Shown here: one piece after another, positions 1 through 8,086 of the stretch
Numbering within the stretch: the stretch's first letter is position 1
How the letters are laid out: each line of letters opens with the position of its first letter
Assembly: GCA_035637595.1 (NCBI GenBank)
Contig: DASPWW010000028.1
Location: 1 to 64,000, forward strand
From: DASPWW01 sp035637595
Lineage (GTDB): Bacteria; Actinomycetota; Thermoleophilia; Solirubrobacterales; 70-9
Length of the DNA stretch: 64,000 nt
Direction: 5' to 3'
The notes under the pieces: model-generated
Database searches by the model: none
What the model saw: only the letters and a program-made list of their open reading frames with translations
Told to the model about the DNA's origin: nothing
Position numbers and translations under genes: made by a program

Positions 1-302
1 GTCGGACCCGAGGATGCGAGGGCGAGGTCGCGCGACGCGCCGCCCATCAGGCTCGCCAGCTCCTCGTTGACGATCTTCACGACCTGCTGGCCGGGATCGA
101 GGCTCTCCAGGACCCCGGCGCCGATGCAGCGCTCCTTGACCCGGGTGGTGAACGACTTGACGACCTTGAAGTTGACGTCGGCCTCGAGCAGCGCGAGGCG
201 GATCTCGCGCATCGCCCGGTCGACATCGGCCTCGTTGAGCTTGCCGCGCGAGCGGACCTCGGACAGCGTGGCCTGGAGGCGGTCGGAGAGCTGGTCGAAC
301 AT
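1..302 (-). CDS. ffh: Signal recognition particle GTPase Ffh, N-terminal part (cut by window edge)
   Basis: This is the first 100 codons of Ffh, the SRP GTPase that binds 4.5S RNA and signal sequences of nascent membrane proteins. The translated start (MFDQLSDRLQATLSEVRSRG) and the following stretch with LNEADVDRAMREIRLALLEA are typical of the Ffh N domain helical bundle. The GTPase and M domains lie outside the window. ATG is at 300-302. It follows ftsY on the same strand, so both halves of the targeting pathway are adjacent, with smc and rnc upstream. Confidence 0.95.
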   Translation of the reverse strand, partial: MFDQLSDRLQATLSEVRSRGKLNEADVDRAMREIRLALLEADVNFKVVKSFTTRVKERCIGAGVLESLDPGQQVVKIVNEELASLMGGASRDLALASSGP

Positions 303-377
303 CGGAAGTCAGATTAGTGACGGAGCGGAGGGACGGGGGCTGGGTAGGGCGGCGGCTCCCCTGGAATCACCGGGACT

Positions 378-416
378 GTCCTGCTTAGGGTCCGCATACC
401 GGATGCAAAGCAGGAC
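378..416. repeat. REP-like imperfect palindrome, copy 1
   Basis: A 39-base palindrome lies in the 165-base gap between ftsY and ffh. The outer arms (378-386 and 408-416) form nine perfect pairs. An inner four-base stem is TCCG/CGGA, around a short loop. The same element occurs at 40949-40987 with 29 of 39 bases identical. One inner pair changes from C-G to T-A between copies, so pairing is kept. It has no U-tract and is not a simple terminator. It could be a REP-type element, a structured leader of ffh or a protein-binding site. The rest of the gap has no visible gene. Confidence 0.6.
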
Positions 417-467
417 GCTTGCCACGAACCCGTCAGGGTATGCCCTGTACTTGCCCAGAACCGCCTC

Positions 468-1472
468 CTACTCGCCGAGCAGGGCTTTGGCGAACTCGCG
501 CGAGTCGAAGGGCCGCAGGTCCTCGAGGGTCTCCCCCGCCCCGATCAGCTTGACCGGGATGCCGAGCTCGGCCGCGATCGCGAGCGCGATCCCGCCCTTC
601 GCCGTCCCGTCGAGCTTCGTCAGCACGACGCCGCTGAGCTCGACCGCGTCCGAGAAGGCCTGCGCCTGGCGCAGCCCGTTCTGACCCGTGGTCGAGTCGA
701 TCGTGATCAGGGTCTCGTGCGGCGCGCCGTCGAGGCGCTTGGCGATCACGCGGCGGACCTTGGCGAGCTCTTCCATCAGGTTGCCGTGGGTGTGCAGGCG
801 CCCCGCGGTGTCCGCGATGACGACGTCGATGCCGCGCGCCTCGGCGGCGGAGATCGCGTCGAAGGCGACCGCGCCGGGATCGGTCCCGGGCTTCGCCGTG
901 ACGATCTGCGCCCCGGAGCGGTCGGCCCAGGTCTCGAGCTGCCCGACGGCGGCGGCGCGGTACGTGTCGCCGGCAGCGAGGATGACCGAGAGCCCGAGCT
1001 CGCGCTCGAGGTGCCAGGCGATCTTGCCGATCGTCGTCGTCTTGCCCGATCCGTTGACCCCCACGATCATCAGGACGGCGGGGCGGGCGGAGACGTCGAT
1101 TCGCCGCTCGCCGGTCTCGGCGACCTCGGCGAGCAGCTCGACGAGCCGGGCGCGCGCCGCGGCCGGGCCCTCGACCTCGCCGGCCTCGACCTCGCGCTCG
1201 AGCCGCTCGACGACGTCGGCGGTGGTCTTCGCACCGACGTCGGCGAGGATCAGCGCCTCCTCGAGCCGCTCCCAGGTTCCCTCATCGAGGGTGTCGCCGA
1301 AGCTGGCCGCGAGCTCGGCGCCGAGCGCCTGGCGGCTCTTCGACAGGCTGTCGCGCAGGCGGCGAAACAGACCGCCCTCAGCCGTCGGCACCTCGTCGCC
1401 CGCCGGCGTCTCGCGCGGCGCTTCGACCAAGCGGTCGCCGACGTCGAACGCTTCGTGCCAGCCGAGGGCCAA
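468..1472 (-). CDS. ftsY: Signal recognition particle receptor FtsY
   Basis: SRP receptor GTPase that docks the SRP-ribosome complex at the membrane. The protein is 334 residues if the TTG at 1470-1472 is used. An in-frame GTG codon near residue 28, just before the LFRRLRDSLSKSR helix, is an alternative start, because the first ~27 residues look unlike an FtsY N terminus. Then come the N-domain helices and the G domain: P-loop GVNGSGKTTT at about 138-147, DTAGR near 220 and TKLDGTAKGG near 285. No long acidic A domain is present, as in many actinobacteria. Its start lies 9 bases after the smc stop. Confidence 0.95.
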   Translation of the reverse strand: MALGWHEAFDVGDRLVEAPRETPAGDEVPTAEGGLFRRLRDSLSKSRQALGAELAASFGDTLDEGTWERLEEALILADVGAKTTADVVERLEREVEAGEVEGPAAARARLVELLAEVAETGERRIDVSARPAVLMIVGVNGSGKTTTIGKIAWHLERELGLSVILAAGDTYRAAAVGQLETWADRSGAQIVTAKPGTDPGAVAFDAISAAEARGIDVVIADTAGRLHTHGNLMEELAKVRRVIAKRLDGAPHETLITIDSTTGQNGLRQAQAFSDAVELSGVVLTKLDGTAKGGIALAIAAELGIPVKLIGAGETLEDLRPFDSREFAKALLGE

Positions 1473-1480
1473 CGCCTGTG

Positions 1481-3844
1481 CTACGCGGCCCGACGCCGGG
1501 CCCCGGCGGCAGGCTCGTCCTCGGCCGGCAGCCGCTCGGCATCGCCGTCCTGCGGCAGGCGGCGCGAGACGACCTTGGTGACTCCGCCCTCGCCCATGCT
1601 GACGCCGTAGAGGACGTCGGCGGCGTCCATCGTCCGCTTCTGGTGGGTGACGATCACGAACTGGGCGCGGTCCGAGAAGCGGCGCACGAGCTGCAGGAAG
1701 CGGTCGATGTTGGCGTCGTCGAGCGCCGCCTCGACCTCGTCGAGGATGTAGAACGGCGACGGTCGCGCGAGGAAGACAGCGAACAGGAAGGCGAGCGCGA
1801 CGAGCGACTTCTCGCCGCCCGACAGGAGCGAGAGGCGCCGGGTCGCCTTGCCGGCGGGCGTGACCTCGATCTCGACGCCCTTGCCGTCATCGTCGGCGGG
1901 CTCGTCGCCGTCTTCGGCCTCCGCCTCCTCCGCGGACGGCTCGGTGCGCGCGCCCGCGAACGGCGGAACGGCGCGTGGCCCCGGAGCATCGACGAGCCGG
2001 AGCCGGCCGCGGCCGCCCGGGAAGAGATGCTCGACGAGCTCCTCGAAGTTGCGCCCCGCCGCCTCGAGGGTCTGCTCGAACTCCGAGCGGATCTTGCGAT
2101 CGGTGTCGCGAATCAGCTTCTCGAGCTCGGCCAGGGCCGACTCGAGGTCCTCGCGCTGTGCCTCGAGCTCCTCGACGTGGGCCCTCGCTTCCTCGTACTC
2201 GCGCTCCGCGAGCGGATTGACGGGACCGAGCTGCTCCCGCCTGCGCGCTAGGCGCTCGAGCTTGGCCTCGATCTCCTCGCGCTCGGCATCGACCAGCGGC
2301 CCCGGCGCGGGGCCAAGCTCCTCGCCGAGCCGCGATGCGATGCGTTGAAGCTCCGCTGCGACCTCGTCGCGGCGGTCCGAGATGTGGGCGGCGCGCACCT
2401 CGGCCTCGGTGACGGCCTCGGCCACCTCGCGCAGCTTCGCCTGGAGCTCGTACTCCTCGCGCGAGCAGGCGCGCAGCTCATCGGTGACGTCGTCGGCCTC
2501 GTGGCTGCCGAGCATGCGATCCTCGAGCGCAGCGACCCGGCGGCCGACGGCGTCGCGCGACTGGGCGACCGCCTCGGCGATCGATCGCAGCGGAACGAGC
2601 AGCTCCTGCTCAGCGGCGACGCGACGCTCGAGCGAGTCCTGCCGGTTGCGGCCAAGCAGGCCCTCGGCCCGGGACGCGGCGCGAGCGGCGCGCTCGGCGC
2701 CCTCCCGTACGCGACCCAGCTCTTCGCCGATCTCTCCCTCTCCTGCCCGAGCGCGCAGCAGCGCCCGGGTGGCAGCACCCAGGGACTGCTCGATCCTGCC
2801 GAGCTCGACCTCGATCGGATCGTCCTCACCGGCATCGTCGGCTTCGGCGGCCAGCGCTCCAAGCGCCTCGCGGCGCCGCTCCAGCCCCGAGGCGAGGTCC
2901 GCCTGGCGGGCTGCGAGCGACTCCGCCCTGACGCTGAGGCGCTCGTGCGCAGCGCGCAAGGCGGTCAGCCGGCCCCAGAGCCGGGTGCGCTCACGGTCGC
3001 GCTGTGCGAAGCGCTCCTCGATCTCGGTGCGGCGGCGGTTGACGTCGGCGAGCTTCGCCTCGAGCTCCTCGCGCTCCCCGCGCGCCTTCTGTGCCGCCCC
3101 GGACGCCTTCGCGAGCTCGCGCTCGTGGCCGCCGAGCTCGTCGGCGACGAGCGGCGCCCGCAGCTCCATCGCCTGGCGCTCGAGCCGCGCGTGGGTCTCG
3201 GCGGCCTGCGCCTGGCGCTTGAGCGGTCGCAGGTGGCTGCGCGCCTCGCGCTCTACGTCGAGCGCACGGTCGAGGTTGTCGCGCGTTCGATCGAGCTTGA
3301 GCTCGGCGCGGCGGCGGCGCTTGCGGTGCTTGCCGAGCCCCGCCGCCTCCTCGACCAGCAGGCGGCGCTCGTGCGGCTTGGAGTGCACGACCTCCTCGAC
3401 CTTGCCCTGGCTGATCACCGAGTGCATCTCGCCGCCGAGGTTTGCCTCCGAGAGCGTCTCGAGCACGTCGATCAGGCGGCATCGCGCGCCGTTGAGGCGG
3501 TACTCGCCCTCGCCGGAGCGATCGAGCCGCCGCCGGATCGAGATCTCCGAGAACTCGGTATCGGCGGCGCCGTCGGTGTTGTCGATCACGACCTCGACCT
3601 CGGCGTAGCGGCGCCGGCCCTGACCCTCGCCGCCGGCGAAGATCACGTCCTGCATCGTCTGGCCGCGGACCGCGGTCGGGCTCTGCTCGCCGAGCGCCCA
3701 CAGCACCGCGTCGGTGATGTTGGACTTCCCGCAGCCGTTGGGCCCGACGATCACGCTGACGCCGGGCGAGAAGGTGAGCCGGGTTCGCTCGGGGAAGGAC
3801 TTGAAGCCCTTCATCGCGATCGATTTGAGGTGCATTGCGCTCAT
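1481..3844 (-). CDS. smc: Chromosome segregation SMC ATPase, short and apparently hingeless
   Basis: SMC-family ATPase of the condensin type. The N-terminal head has Walker A GPNGCGKSN at 34-42. The C-terminal head has the LSGGEKSL signature at 674-681 and Walker B FYILDEVEAALDD at about 694-706. The protein is 787 residues, roughly 390 fewer than a usual bacterial SMC (about 1150-1200). The middle (about 175-560) reads as continuous charged coiled coil, and I see no globular, glycine-rich hinge between the arms. The gene lies in the normal place between rnc and ftsY, so it is probably the only smc here. ATG at 3844; a second ATG nine bases on (MHLKS) is possible. Confidence 0.88.
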   Translation of the reverse strand: MSAMHLKSIAMKGFKSFPERTRLTFSPGVSVIVGPNGCGKSNITDAVLWALGEQSPTAVRGQTMQDVIFAGGEGQGRRRYAEVEVVIDNTDGAADTEFSEISIRRRLDRSGEGEYRLNGARCRLIDVLETLSEANLGGEMHSVISQGKVEEVVHSKPHERRLLVEEAAGLGKHRKRRRRAELKLDRTRDNLDRALDVEREARSHLRPLKRQAQAAETHARLERQAMELRAPLVADELGGHERELAKASGAAQKARGEREELEAKLADVNRRRTEIEERFAQRDRERTRLWGRLTALRAAHERLSVRAESLAARQADLASGLERRREALGALAAEADDAGEDDPIEVELGRIEQSLGAATRALLRARAGEGEIGEELGRVREGAERAARAASRAEGLLGRNRQDSLERRVAAEQELLVPLRSIAEAVAQSRDAVGRRVAALEDRMLGSHEADDVTDELRACSREEYELQAKLREVAEAVTEAEVRAAHISDRRDEVAAELQRIASRLGEELGPAPGPLVDAEREEIEAKLERLARRREQLGPVNPLAEREYEEARAHVEELEAQREDLESALAELEKLIRDTDRKIRSEFEQTLEAAGRNFEELVEHLFPGGRGRLRLVDAPGPRAVPPFAGARTEPSAEEAEAEDGDEPADDDGKGVEIEVTPAGKATRRLSLLSGGEKSLVALAFLFAVFLARPSPFYILDEVEAALDDANIDRFLQLVRRFSDRAQFVIVTHQKRTMDAADVLYGVSMGEGGVTKVVSRRLPQDGDAERLPAEDEPAAGARRRAA

Positions 3845-3877
3845 AGGCTTGCCGGGGGATCGGACGGGACGCCGGGC

Positions 3878-4558
3878 TTAGTCGGTGACGCGTTCGAGCG
3901 CCTGCCGAGCCGCGGCCTGCTCCGCGGACTTCTTGCTGCGCCCCGAGCCGACGCCGAGGACCTCGCCGCGGACCGTGGCCTCGACCTCGAAGCTGCGCTC
4001 GTGAGCCGGCCCCGTCTCGTTGACGACCGCGTAGCTTACGGTGGAGCCCGATCGGGCGAGCTCCTCCTGGAGGGCCGACTTGAAGTCGAGCAGGGTCTCC
4101 GAGGCCAGCTCGATCTCGGAGTCGAACGCAGCCACCGTCGCGGCGGCCGTGCGCTCGTATCCGTGCTCTAAGTAGCAGGCACCGATCAGGGCCTCGGCGA
4201 TCGACGCCATCGCGCGCTCGCTGTCGAGCAGCGCCGCGACGTCGATGCCGGCGTCGCCGGCCTGCGGCGCGGCGGCGTCCAGCATCGCCGGGACGCCGAG
4301 CTCGTCGGCGATCTCGGCGCAGGCCCGTCCGCTCACCGCCTGTCCGTGGACCTTGGTGAGCCGACCGATGTCGCTGTTGGGAAACCGCCGGTAGAGCTCC
4401 TCGGCGACCGCGAGCCCGAGCACGCTGTCGCCCAGGAACGCCAGACGCCCGTAGGACTCGGCGCGTTCCTCGGCCCAGGACGAGTGGGTCAACGCCTGGG
4501 TGCGGAGATCGTCGGGCAGGGCCTCGATCATGCCCGCCAGCGAGGTCTCGGCGCCCAC
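3878..4558 (-). CDS. rnc: Ribonuclease III family protein with altered catalytic residues
   Basis: RNase III-type protein of 226 residues: an endonuclease domain (about 1-150) followed by a double-stranded RNA-binding domain with the GVGSGRSKKSAEQAAA helix near the C terminus. The signature is intact in outline (RLAFLGDSVLGL, about 38-49; EALIGACYLEHG, about 135-146). However, the usual glutamate in LEFLGD is alanine, and the usual aspartate three before EALIG is serine. D in LGD and E in EALIG remain. The GTG at 4556-4558, just after acpP, is taken as start; an ATG lies nine codons in. Placement between acpP and smc is the normal rnc position. Confidence 0.88.
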   Translation of the reverse strand: MGAETSLAGMIEALPDDLRTQALTHSSWAEERAESYGRLAFLGDSVLGLAVAEELYRRFPNSDIGRLTKVHGQAVSGRACAEIADELGVPAMLDAAAPQAGDAGIDVAALLDSERAMASIAEALIGACYLEHGYERTAAATVAAFDSEIELASETLLDFKSALQEELARSGSTVSYAVVNETGPAHERSFEVEATVRGEVLGVGSGRSKKSAEQAAARQALERVTD

Positions 4559-4563
4559 CGACC

Positions 4564-4812
4564 TCAGGCGCTCGGGACGTGCCCCAGGACGAAGTCGACC
4601 GCCTGGCCGACGGTCTCGATCCGCGCCGCCTCCTCCTCCGGGACCTTGATGCCGTAGCTGTCCTCGAGCTCCATCACCAGCTCGTAGAGGTCGAGCGAGT
4701 CGGCGTCGAGGTCCTCGCGAAAGCGGGTTCCCTCCTCGATCTCGCCGGCGTCGACCTCGAGCTCCGCTGCGAGGTGCTCGCGAACCTTGGCCATCACCTC
4801 GTCGCGGGTCAT
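4564..4812 (-). CDS. acpP: Acyl carrier protein
   Basis: Acyl carrier protein of 82 residues that carries fatty-acyl chains on a phosphopantetheine arm. The attachment serine is in LDADSLDLYELVMELED, the standard DSL motif at the start of helix II. The protein is strongly acidic, as usual. Its ATG overlaps the plsX stop by four bases (ATGA), so the two genes are translationally coupled. rnc follows. The plsX-acpP-rnc order is common in bacteria and places it as the fatty acid synthesis ACP. Confidence 0.95.
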   Translation of the reverse strand: MTRDEVMAKVREHLAAELEVDAGEIEEGTRFREDLDADSLDLYELVMELEDSYGIKVPEEEAARIETVGQAVDFVLGHVPSA

Positions 4813-5867
4813 CGGTGCTCTGTCCTATCACGCTCGTCGGCGTCCCGCAGGGACGCCCGCGTCGCGCCCGAGCGCTCCAGCAGCTCGGCGGTGCGCTCGA
4901 CCGCACGCTCGCGCACGCAGCGCGCCGCGAGCCGTACGGCGTTCGCGATCCCGTCCGGCCCGGAGCTGCCGTGGGCGACCACCGCGACCCCGCGCAGCCC
5001 GAGCAGGATCGCTCCGCCGGTTGTGTCGGGGTCGAGGCGACGACGCAGGCGGCCAAGCGCCGGGCGCAGCAGCAGCCCTCCGAGCGCCGCGCGCGGGCCC
5101 AAGCGGGCCGCGGCGCGCACGGCCGCGCCGATCTCACCCGCCGTGCCCTCCATCGTCTTCAGCGCCACGTTGCCGGTGAAGCCGTCGGTGACGATCACGT
5201 CGGCGCTCCCGGCGGGCAGGTCGCGGCCCTCGACGTTGCCGGCGAACTCGATCCCCCCGGCCCGCGCGAGCACGTCATGAGCCTCGACGACCAGCGGGGT
5301 GCCCTTGCCCTGCTCCTCGCCGACCGTCAGGAGAGCGACCCGCGGACGCTCGATGCCGAGCACGGAGCCGGCAAACGCCGCCCCGAGGTAGGCGAACTGG
5401 ACGAGGTGGCTGGACCTCGCCTCGGCATTGGCGCCCACGTCGAGAAAGAGGACTGGCCGGTCGCGGCTCGGTACTGGGAGCTGAACGGCGAGCGCCGGGC
5501 GGTGGACGCCGTGCAGGCGCCGCAGCGCGAACAGCGCCGCCGTCATCGCGGCGCCCGTGGACCCGGCGCTGACGAGCGCCCGCGAGCGGCCCTGGGCGAC
5601 GTCACCGGCGGCGAGCGCGACCGAGGCGCCGGGCCGCGAGCGCACGGCGCGCACCGGCTCGTCGTCGTTCGAGATCGCCTCCGTAGCGGTGCATACCTCG
5701 ACGCCGTCGACGGCCTCGAGGTCGCTCAGCTCGCCCGGCGGGCCGAACACCCGCACGTCGATCCCGTCCGCGGCTGCCGCACGCGCCCCGGCGGCGATCA
5801 CCTCGAAGCCGCCATCGGCTCCGAAGCCGTCGAGGGCGACCGGCACGGCCCCGGCGTCGGGGCTCAT
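4809..5867 (-). CDS. plsX: Phosphate acyltransferase PlsX
   Basis: PlsX makes acyl-phosphate from acyl-ACP as the first step towards phosphatidic acid, working at the membrane surface with PlsY. The 352-residue length and the motifs VALDGFGAD (start), SAGSTGAAMTAALF, LDVGANAEARSSHLVQFAYLG and VIVTDGFTGNVALKTMEG match the family. It starts directly after rpmF (no gap) and overlaps acpP by four bases, so rpmF-plsX-acpP-rnc is one operon. Confidence 0.95.
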   Translation of the reverse strand: MSPDAGAVPVALDGFGADGGFEVIAAGARAAAADGIDVRVFGPPGELSDLEAVDGVEVCTATEAISNDDEPVRAVRSRPGASVALAAGDVAQGRSRALVSAGSTGAAMTAALFALRRLHGVHRPALAVQLPVPSRDRPVLFLDVGANAEARSSHLVQFAYLGAAFAGSVLGIERPRVALLTVGEEQGKGTPLVVEAHDVLARAGGIEFAGNVEGRDLPAGSADVIVTDGFTGNVALKTMEGTAGEIGAAVRAAARLGPRAALGGLLLRPALGRLRRRLDPDTTGGAILLGLRGVAVVAHGSSGPDGIANAVRLAARCVRERAVERTAELLERSGATRASLRDADERDRTEHR

Positions 5868-6086
5868 CTAACCCTCGGGGGTCTCGGTCTCCGGCGCGGC
5901 CGGCTCGGCGATCTCCTGGCTGATCACCTCACGGCCGGCGTACGTGCCGCACACCGGACAGACCCGGTGCGGGAGGCGCGGGCTGTGGCACTGCGGGCAC
6001 TCGTTGAGGCGCGGCCGGCGCGCCTTGTGCTGGGCGCGGCGCTTGTCGCGGCGCGCCGCGGAGGTTCGCTTCTTGGGAACGGCCAT
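5868..6086 (-). CDS. rpmF: 50S ribosomal protein L32
   Basis: L32 of 72 residues. It begins MAVPKKRTSAARRDKRRAQH and has a zinc ribbon, CPQC followed by CPVC, at about 31-48. An acidic C-terminal extension (APETETPEG) is slightly longer than usual. It is normally coupled to yceD just upstream, but here yceD ends about 2 kb away and the gap holds a secreted protein and a divergent oxidase gene. Confidence 0.96.
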   Translation of the reverse strand: MAVPKKRTSAARRDKRRAQHKARRPRLNECPQCHSPRLPHRVCPVCGTYAGREVISQEIAEPAAPETETPEG

Positions 6087-6112
6087 CGAGCGCGGGATGG
6101 TAGCGGCCCGCG

Positions 6113-7072
6113 TCAGTGCTTCTTCTTGCGCTTGACCTTCCAGTCGTCGGTCGCCGGCGAGCCGTCGACGTTGCCGGCGGCGTCCCTGGCGCGAACCTCA
6201 AAGCTGTGCTTGCCCTTCTTGACCTTCAGGGTGTCCGGCGAGGTGCAGGGCCCAAAGGGCCCGCCGTCGAGCGAGCACTCGAAGCTCGACCCCACCTCGC
6301 TCGAGCTGAACTCGAAGGTCGCGGTCTTCTTCTTGGTCTTGTCCTTGGGGCGCTTGGTGATCGTGGTGTCAGGCGACGTGGTGTCGCCGGGCGGCGCTGG
6401 ATTGCACGATGAGGTGTCGGGATCCTGGGTCTCGTCCCCGAGGCCGTCCGCATCGCAATCCGGCTCGATGTCCGCGTTGATCAGGAGCTGGATGGTGTCG
6501 ATGCTGCTATCCGGCGCTCGGGGAAGCTCCCCGTCGGCGAGCGGAGCATTGGCCCCGGTGCCCCAGGTCTCCGCGAGTCCCTCTCCCGCGGGGACGACTC
6601 GGAAGATCTTGCTCTCACCTATCTGGCAGCAGTTCACGCCGATCGAGTCGCCGGCCTGGATCGGCATCGCGACCTCGAAGGTGCTCGTGGAGTTGATCAG
6701 CGGGGTGACCTCCGCGCTCGTTCCCGCACCGGTGAACTGACCGGGGGAGCCCGCCGGCCGGATGATCCTGAAGACGAGCGGCCCAACGAAGTTGCCGACG
6801 CTGACCCTCCACCGGACCACCACCCCGCTGACGGGGGAAGTGAGTCCCCCGGTTGCCTGCGAAGCCGGCGCGAGGCCGGCGAGCCGCACGGTGCAGCGCT
6901 GGGTGTTGCTGCAGTTAAATGGGGCGTCGGCGGCGTTCTGGAGGTTGCTGCCGATCGTCACCGCTCCCGGACTCGCCGCGGGAAACGCGAGCGAGGCCGC
7001 AAGCACGGCCGCCACCAAGACCGCGCCGGGCACAGCACGACCCGCTCCTCGCGAAAACCTTCCCCGGATCAT
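6113..7072 (-). CDS. Exported protein: beta-sandwich, DxDxDG motif and polybasic Ig cassette (cassette protein 1)
   Basis: Predicted secreted protein of 319 residues. It has a signal peptide (arginine-rich start, hydrophobic core AVLVAAVLAASLAF, cut near ASPGA). An unnamed domain (about 38-195) follows with the pattern GVVVRWRV and IQAGDSIGV. Next is a calcium-site-like motif DCDADGLGDETQD. The last ~84 residues are the shared cassette: TTITKRPKDKTKKK, FECSLDGGPFGPC (a likely disulfide), KVKKGKHSFEVRARDAAGN and the tail KVKRKKKH. No LPXTG and no C-terminal membrane segment. Function unknown; a cell-surface structural or binding role is inferred. It sits between yceD and rpmF. Confidence 0.85.
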   Translation of the reverse strand: MIRGRFSRGAGRAVPGAVLVAAVLAASLAFPAASPGAVTIGSNLQNAADAPFNCSNTQRCTVRLAGLAPASQATGGLTSPVSGVVVRWRVSVGNFVGPLVFRIIRPAGSPGQFTGAGTSAEVTPLINSTSTFEVAMPIQAGDSIGVNCCQIGESKIFRVVPAGEGLAETWGTGANAPLADGELPRAPDSSIDTIQLLINADIEPDCDADGLGDETQDPDTSSCNPAPPGDTTSPDTTITKRPKDKTKKKTATFEFSSSEVGSSFECSLDGGPFGPCTSPDTLKVKKGKHSFEVRARDAAGNVDGSPATDDWKVKRKKKH

Positions 7073-7148
7073 CTCCTTGATTCTGCCTTATTCGTAGATT
7101 CGCGGAGCCGGTGGTACGGTCACCGGGAGGCGACCGAAGGAGAGGACG

Positions 7149-8066
7149 ATGGCGACGAGCCTTCTCGAGATGACCCAGCAGGGCGATCCCGGCACGGTCG
7201 CCACCGAGGAGCAGGCCCAGCGGATCAAGCTGCTGACGCCGCAGGAGCTCTACGTGCTGTGGGAGCGTCAGCAGTGGCTCTCACAAGAGATCGACTTCGG
7301 CACCGACCGCGAGCACTGGGCGAGTCTCAACGACGAGGAGCGCGAGTGGGCCACCTGGCTGCTGTCCTCGTTCTTCATCGGCGAGGAGCGCGTCACGACC
7401 CAGTTCTCGGGACTCGTCATGGCCTACGAGGACGAGCAGGAGGAGGCGTTTCTCACCACGCAGCAGGTCGACGAGGCGCGCCACATGCAGTTCTTCGACC
7501 GCTTCTATCGCGAGGTCGTCGGGCTCGAGCAGCCCGACATCGAGGACCGGCTCGGAAGGGTGCGCGAGTACCTCAACGACGCCTTCGTGAAGCTGTTCGA
7601 CGAGTCGCTCGTCGAGGCCGCAGAGCGCCTGATCTCCGATCCCAAGGACATCGAGGCGAAGGTCGACTTCGTGACCACCTACCACATGGTGATCGAGGGA
7701 ACGCTGGCGCTCACCGGCCAGTTCTTCATAACCGACTACTGGGAGAAGAACGACCTGCTGCCGGGCTTCGTCGAGGGGTTCGGGAAGGTGGCCCGCGACG
7801 AGCACCGCCACGTCGCCTACGGGACGTGGTTCTTGCAGCAGAAGTGCGGCTCCGACGCAGCGCTTGCCGACCGCATGCGCGCCAGGCTCCAGGAGCTCCT
7901 GCCGGTGGCGAGCGGCGTGCTGGTCCCCCCCGGCAAGGACCCCGCCGAGGAGTGGGAGATGCTCGGCTACACCTCGCGCGAGATCAATGAGTTCGCGTTC
8001 AAGGCCCTGACCCGGCGGCTCAAGGCGATCGGGGTGCCGCTCGCCGCCGAGCCGGTCGCGGCCTGA
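7149..8066 (+). CDS. R2-like ligand-binding oxidase (ferritin-like dimetal protein)
   Basis: A 305-residue member of the ribonucleotide-reductase R2 / R2lox superfamily. All six metal ligands of the four-helix site can be seen: E in GEERVTTQF, ExxH in DEARHMQFF, E in IEGTLALTG and ExxH in DEHRHVAYG. By my recollection of the mycobacterial R2lox sequence, the valine (GEERV) and tyrosine (TTYHMV) that form its ether cross-link are at matching positions, which favours R2lox (Mn/Fe) over a true NrdB. No nrdA is nearby. A strong ribosome site (AGGAGAGG) precedes the ATG. It is divergent from the cassette gene on its left. The natural substrate of this family is unknown. Confidence 0.8.
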   Translation: MATSLLEMTQQGDPGTVATEEQAQRIKLLTPQELYVLWERQQWLSQEIDFGTDREHWASLNDEEREWATWLLSSFFIGEERVTTQFSGLVMAYEDEQEEAFLTTQQVDEARHMQFFDRFYREVVGLEQPDIEDRLGRVREYLNDAFVKLFDESLVEAAERLISDPKDIEAKVDFVTTYHMVIEGTLALTGQFFITDYWEKNDLLPGFVEGFGKVARDEHRHVAYGTWFLQQKCGSDAALADRMRARLQELLPVASGVLVPPGKDPAEEWEMLGYTSREINEFAFKALTRRLKAIGVPLAAEPVAA

Positions 8067-8086
8067 GCAGTCCGGAGACCTTCGCC

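Noticed and set aside
303..467. Small SRP RNA beside ffh
   Set aside because: The conserved GGTCAGGTCCGGAAGGAAGC-type core is absent; the hairpin there is the palindromic repeat.
2345..4171. Long plus-strand open frame opposite smc and rnc (608 codons)
   Set aside because: It is the antisense shadow of GC-rich coding DNA; the product is Leu/Ala/Arg-rich with no domain, while the minus-strand frame encodes clear SMC and RNase III.
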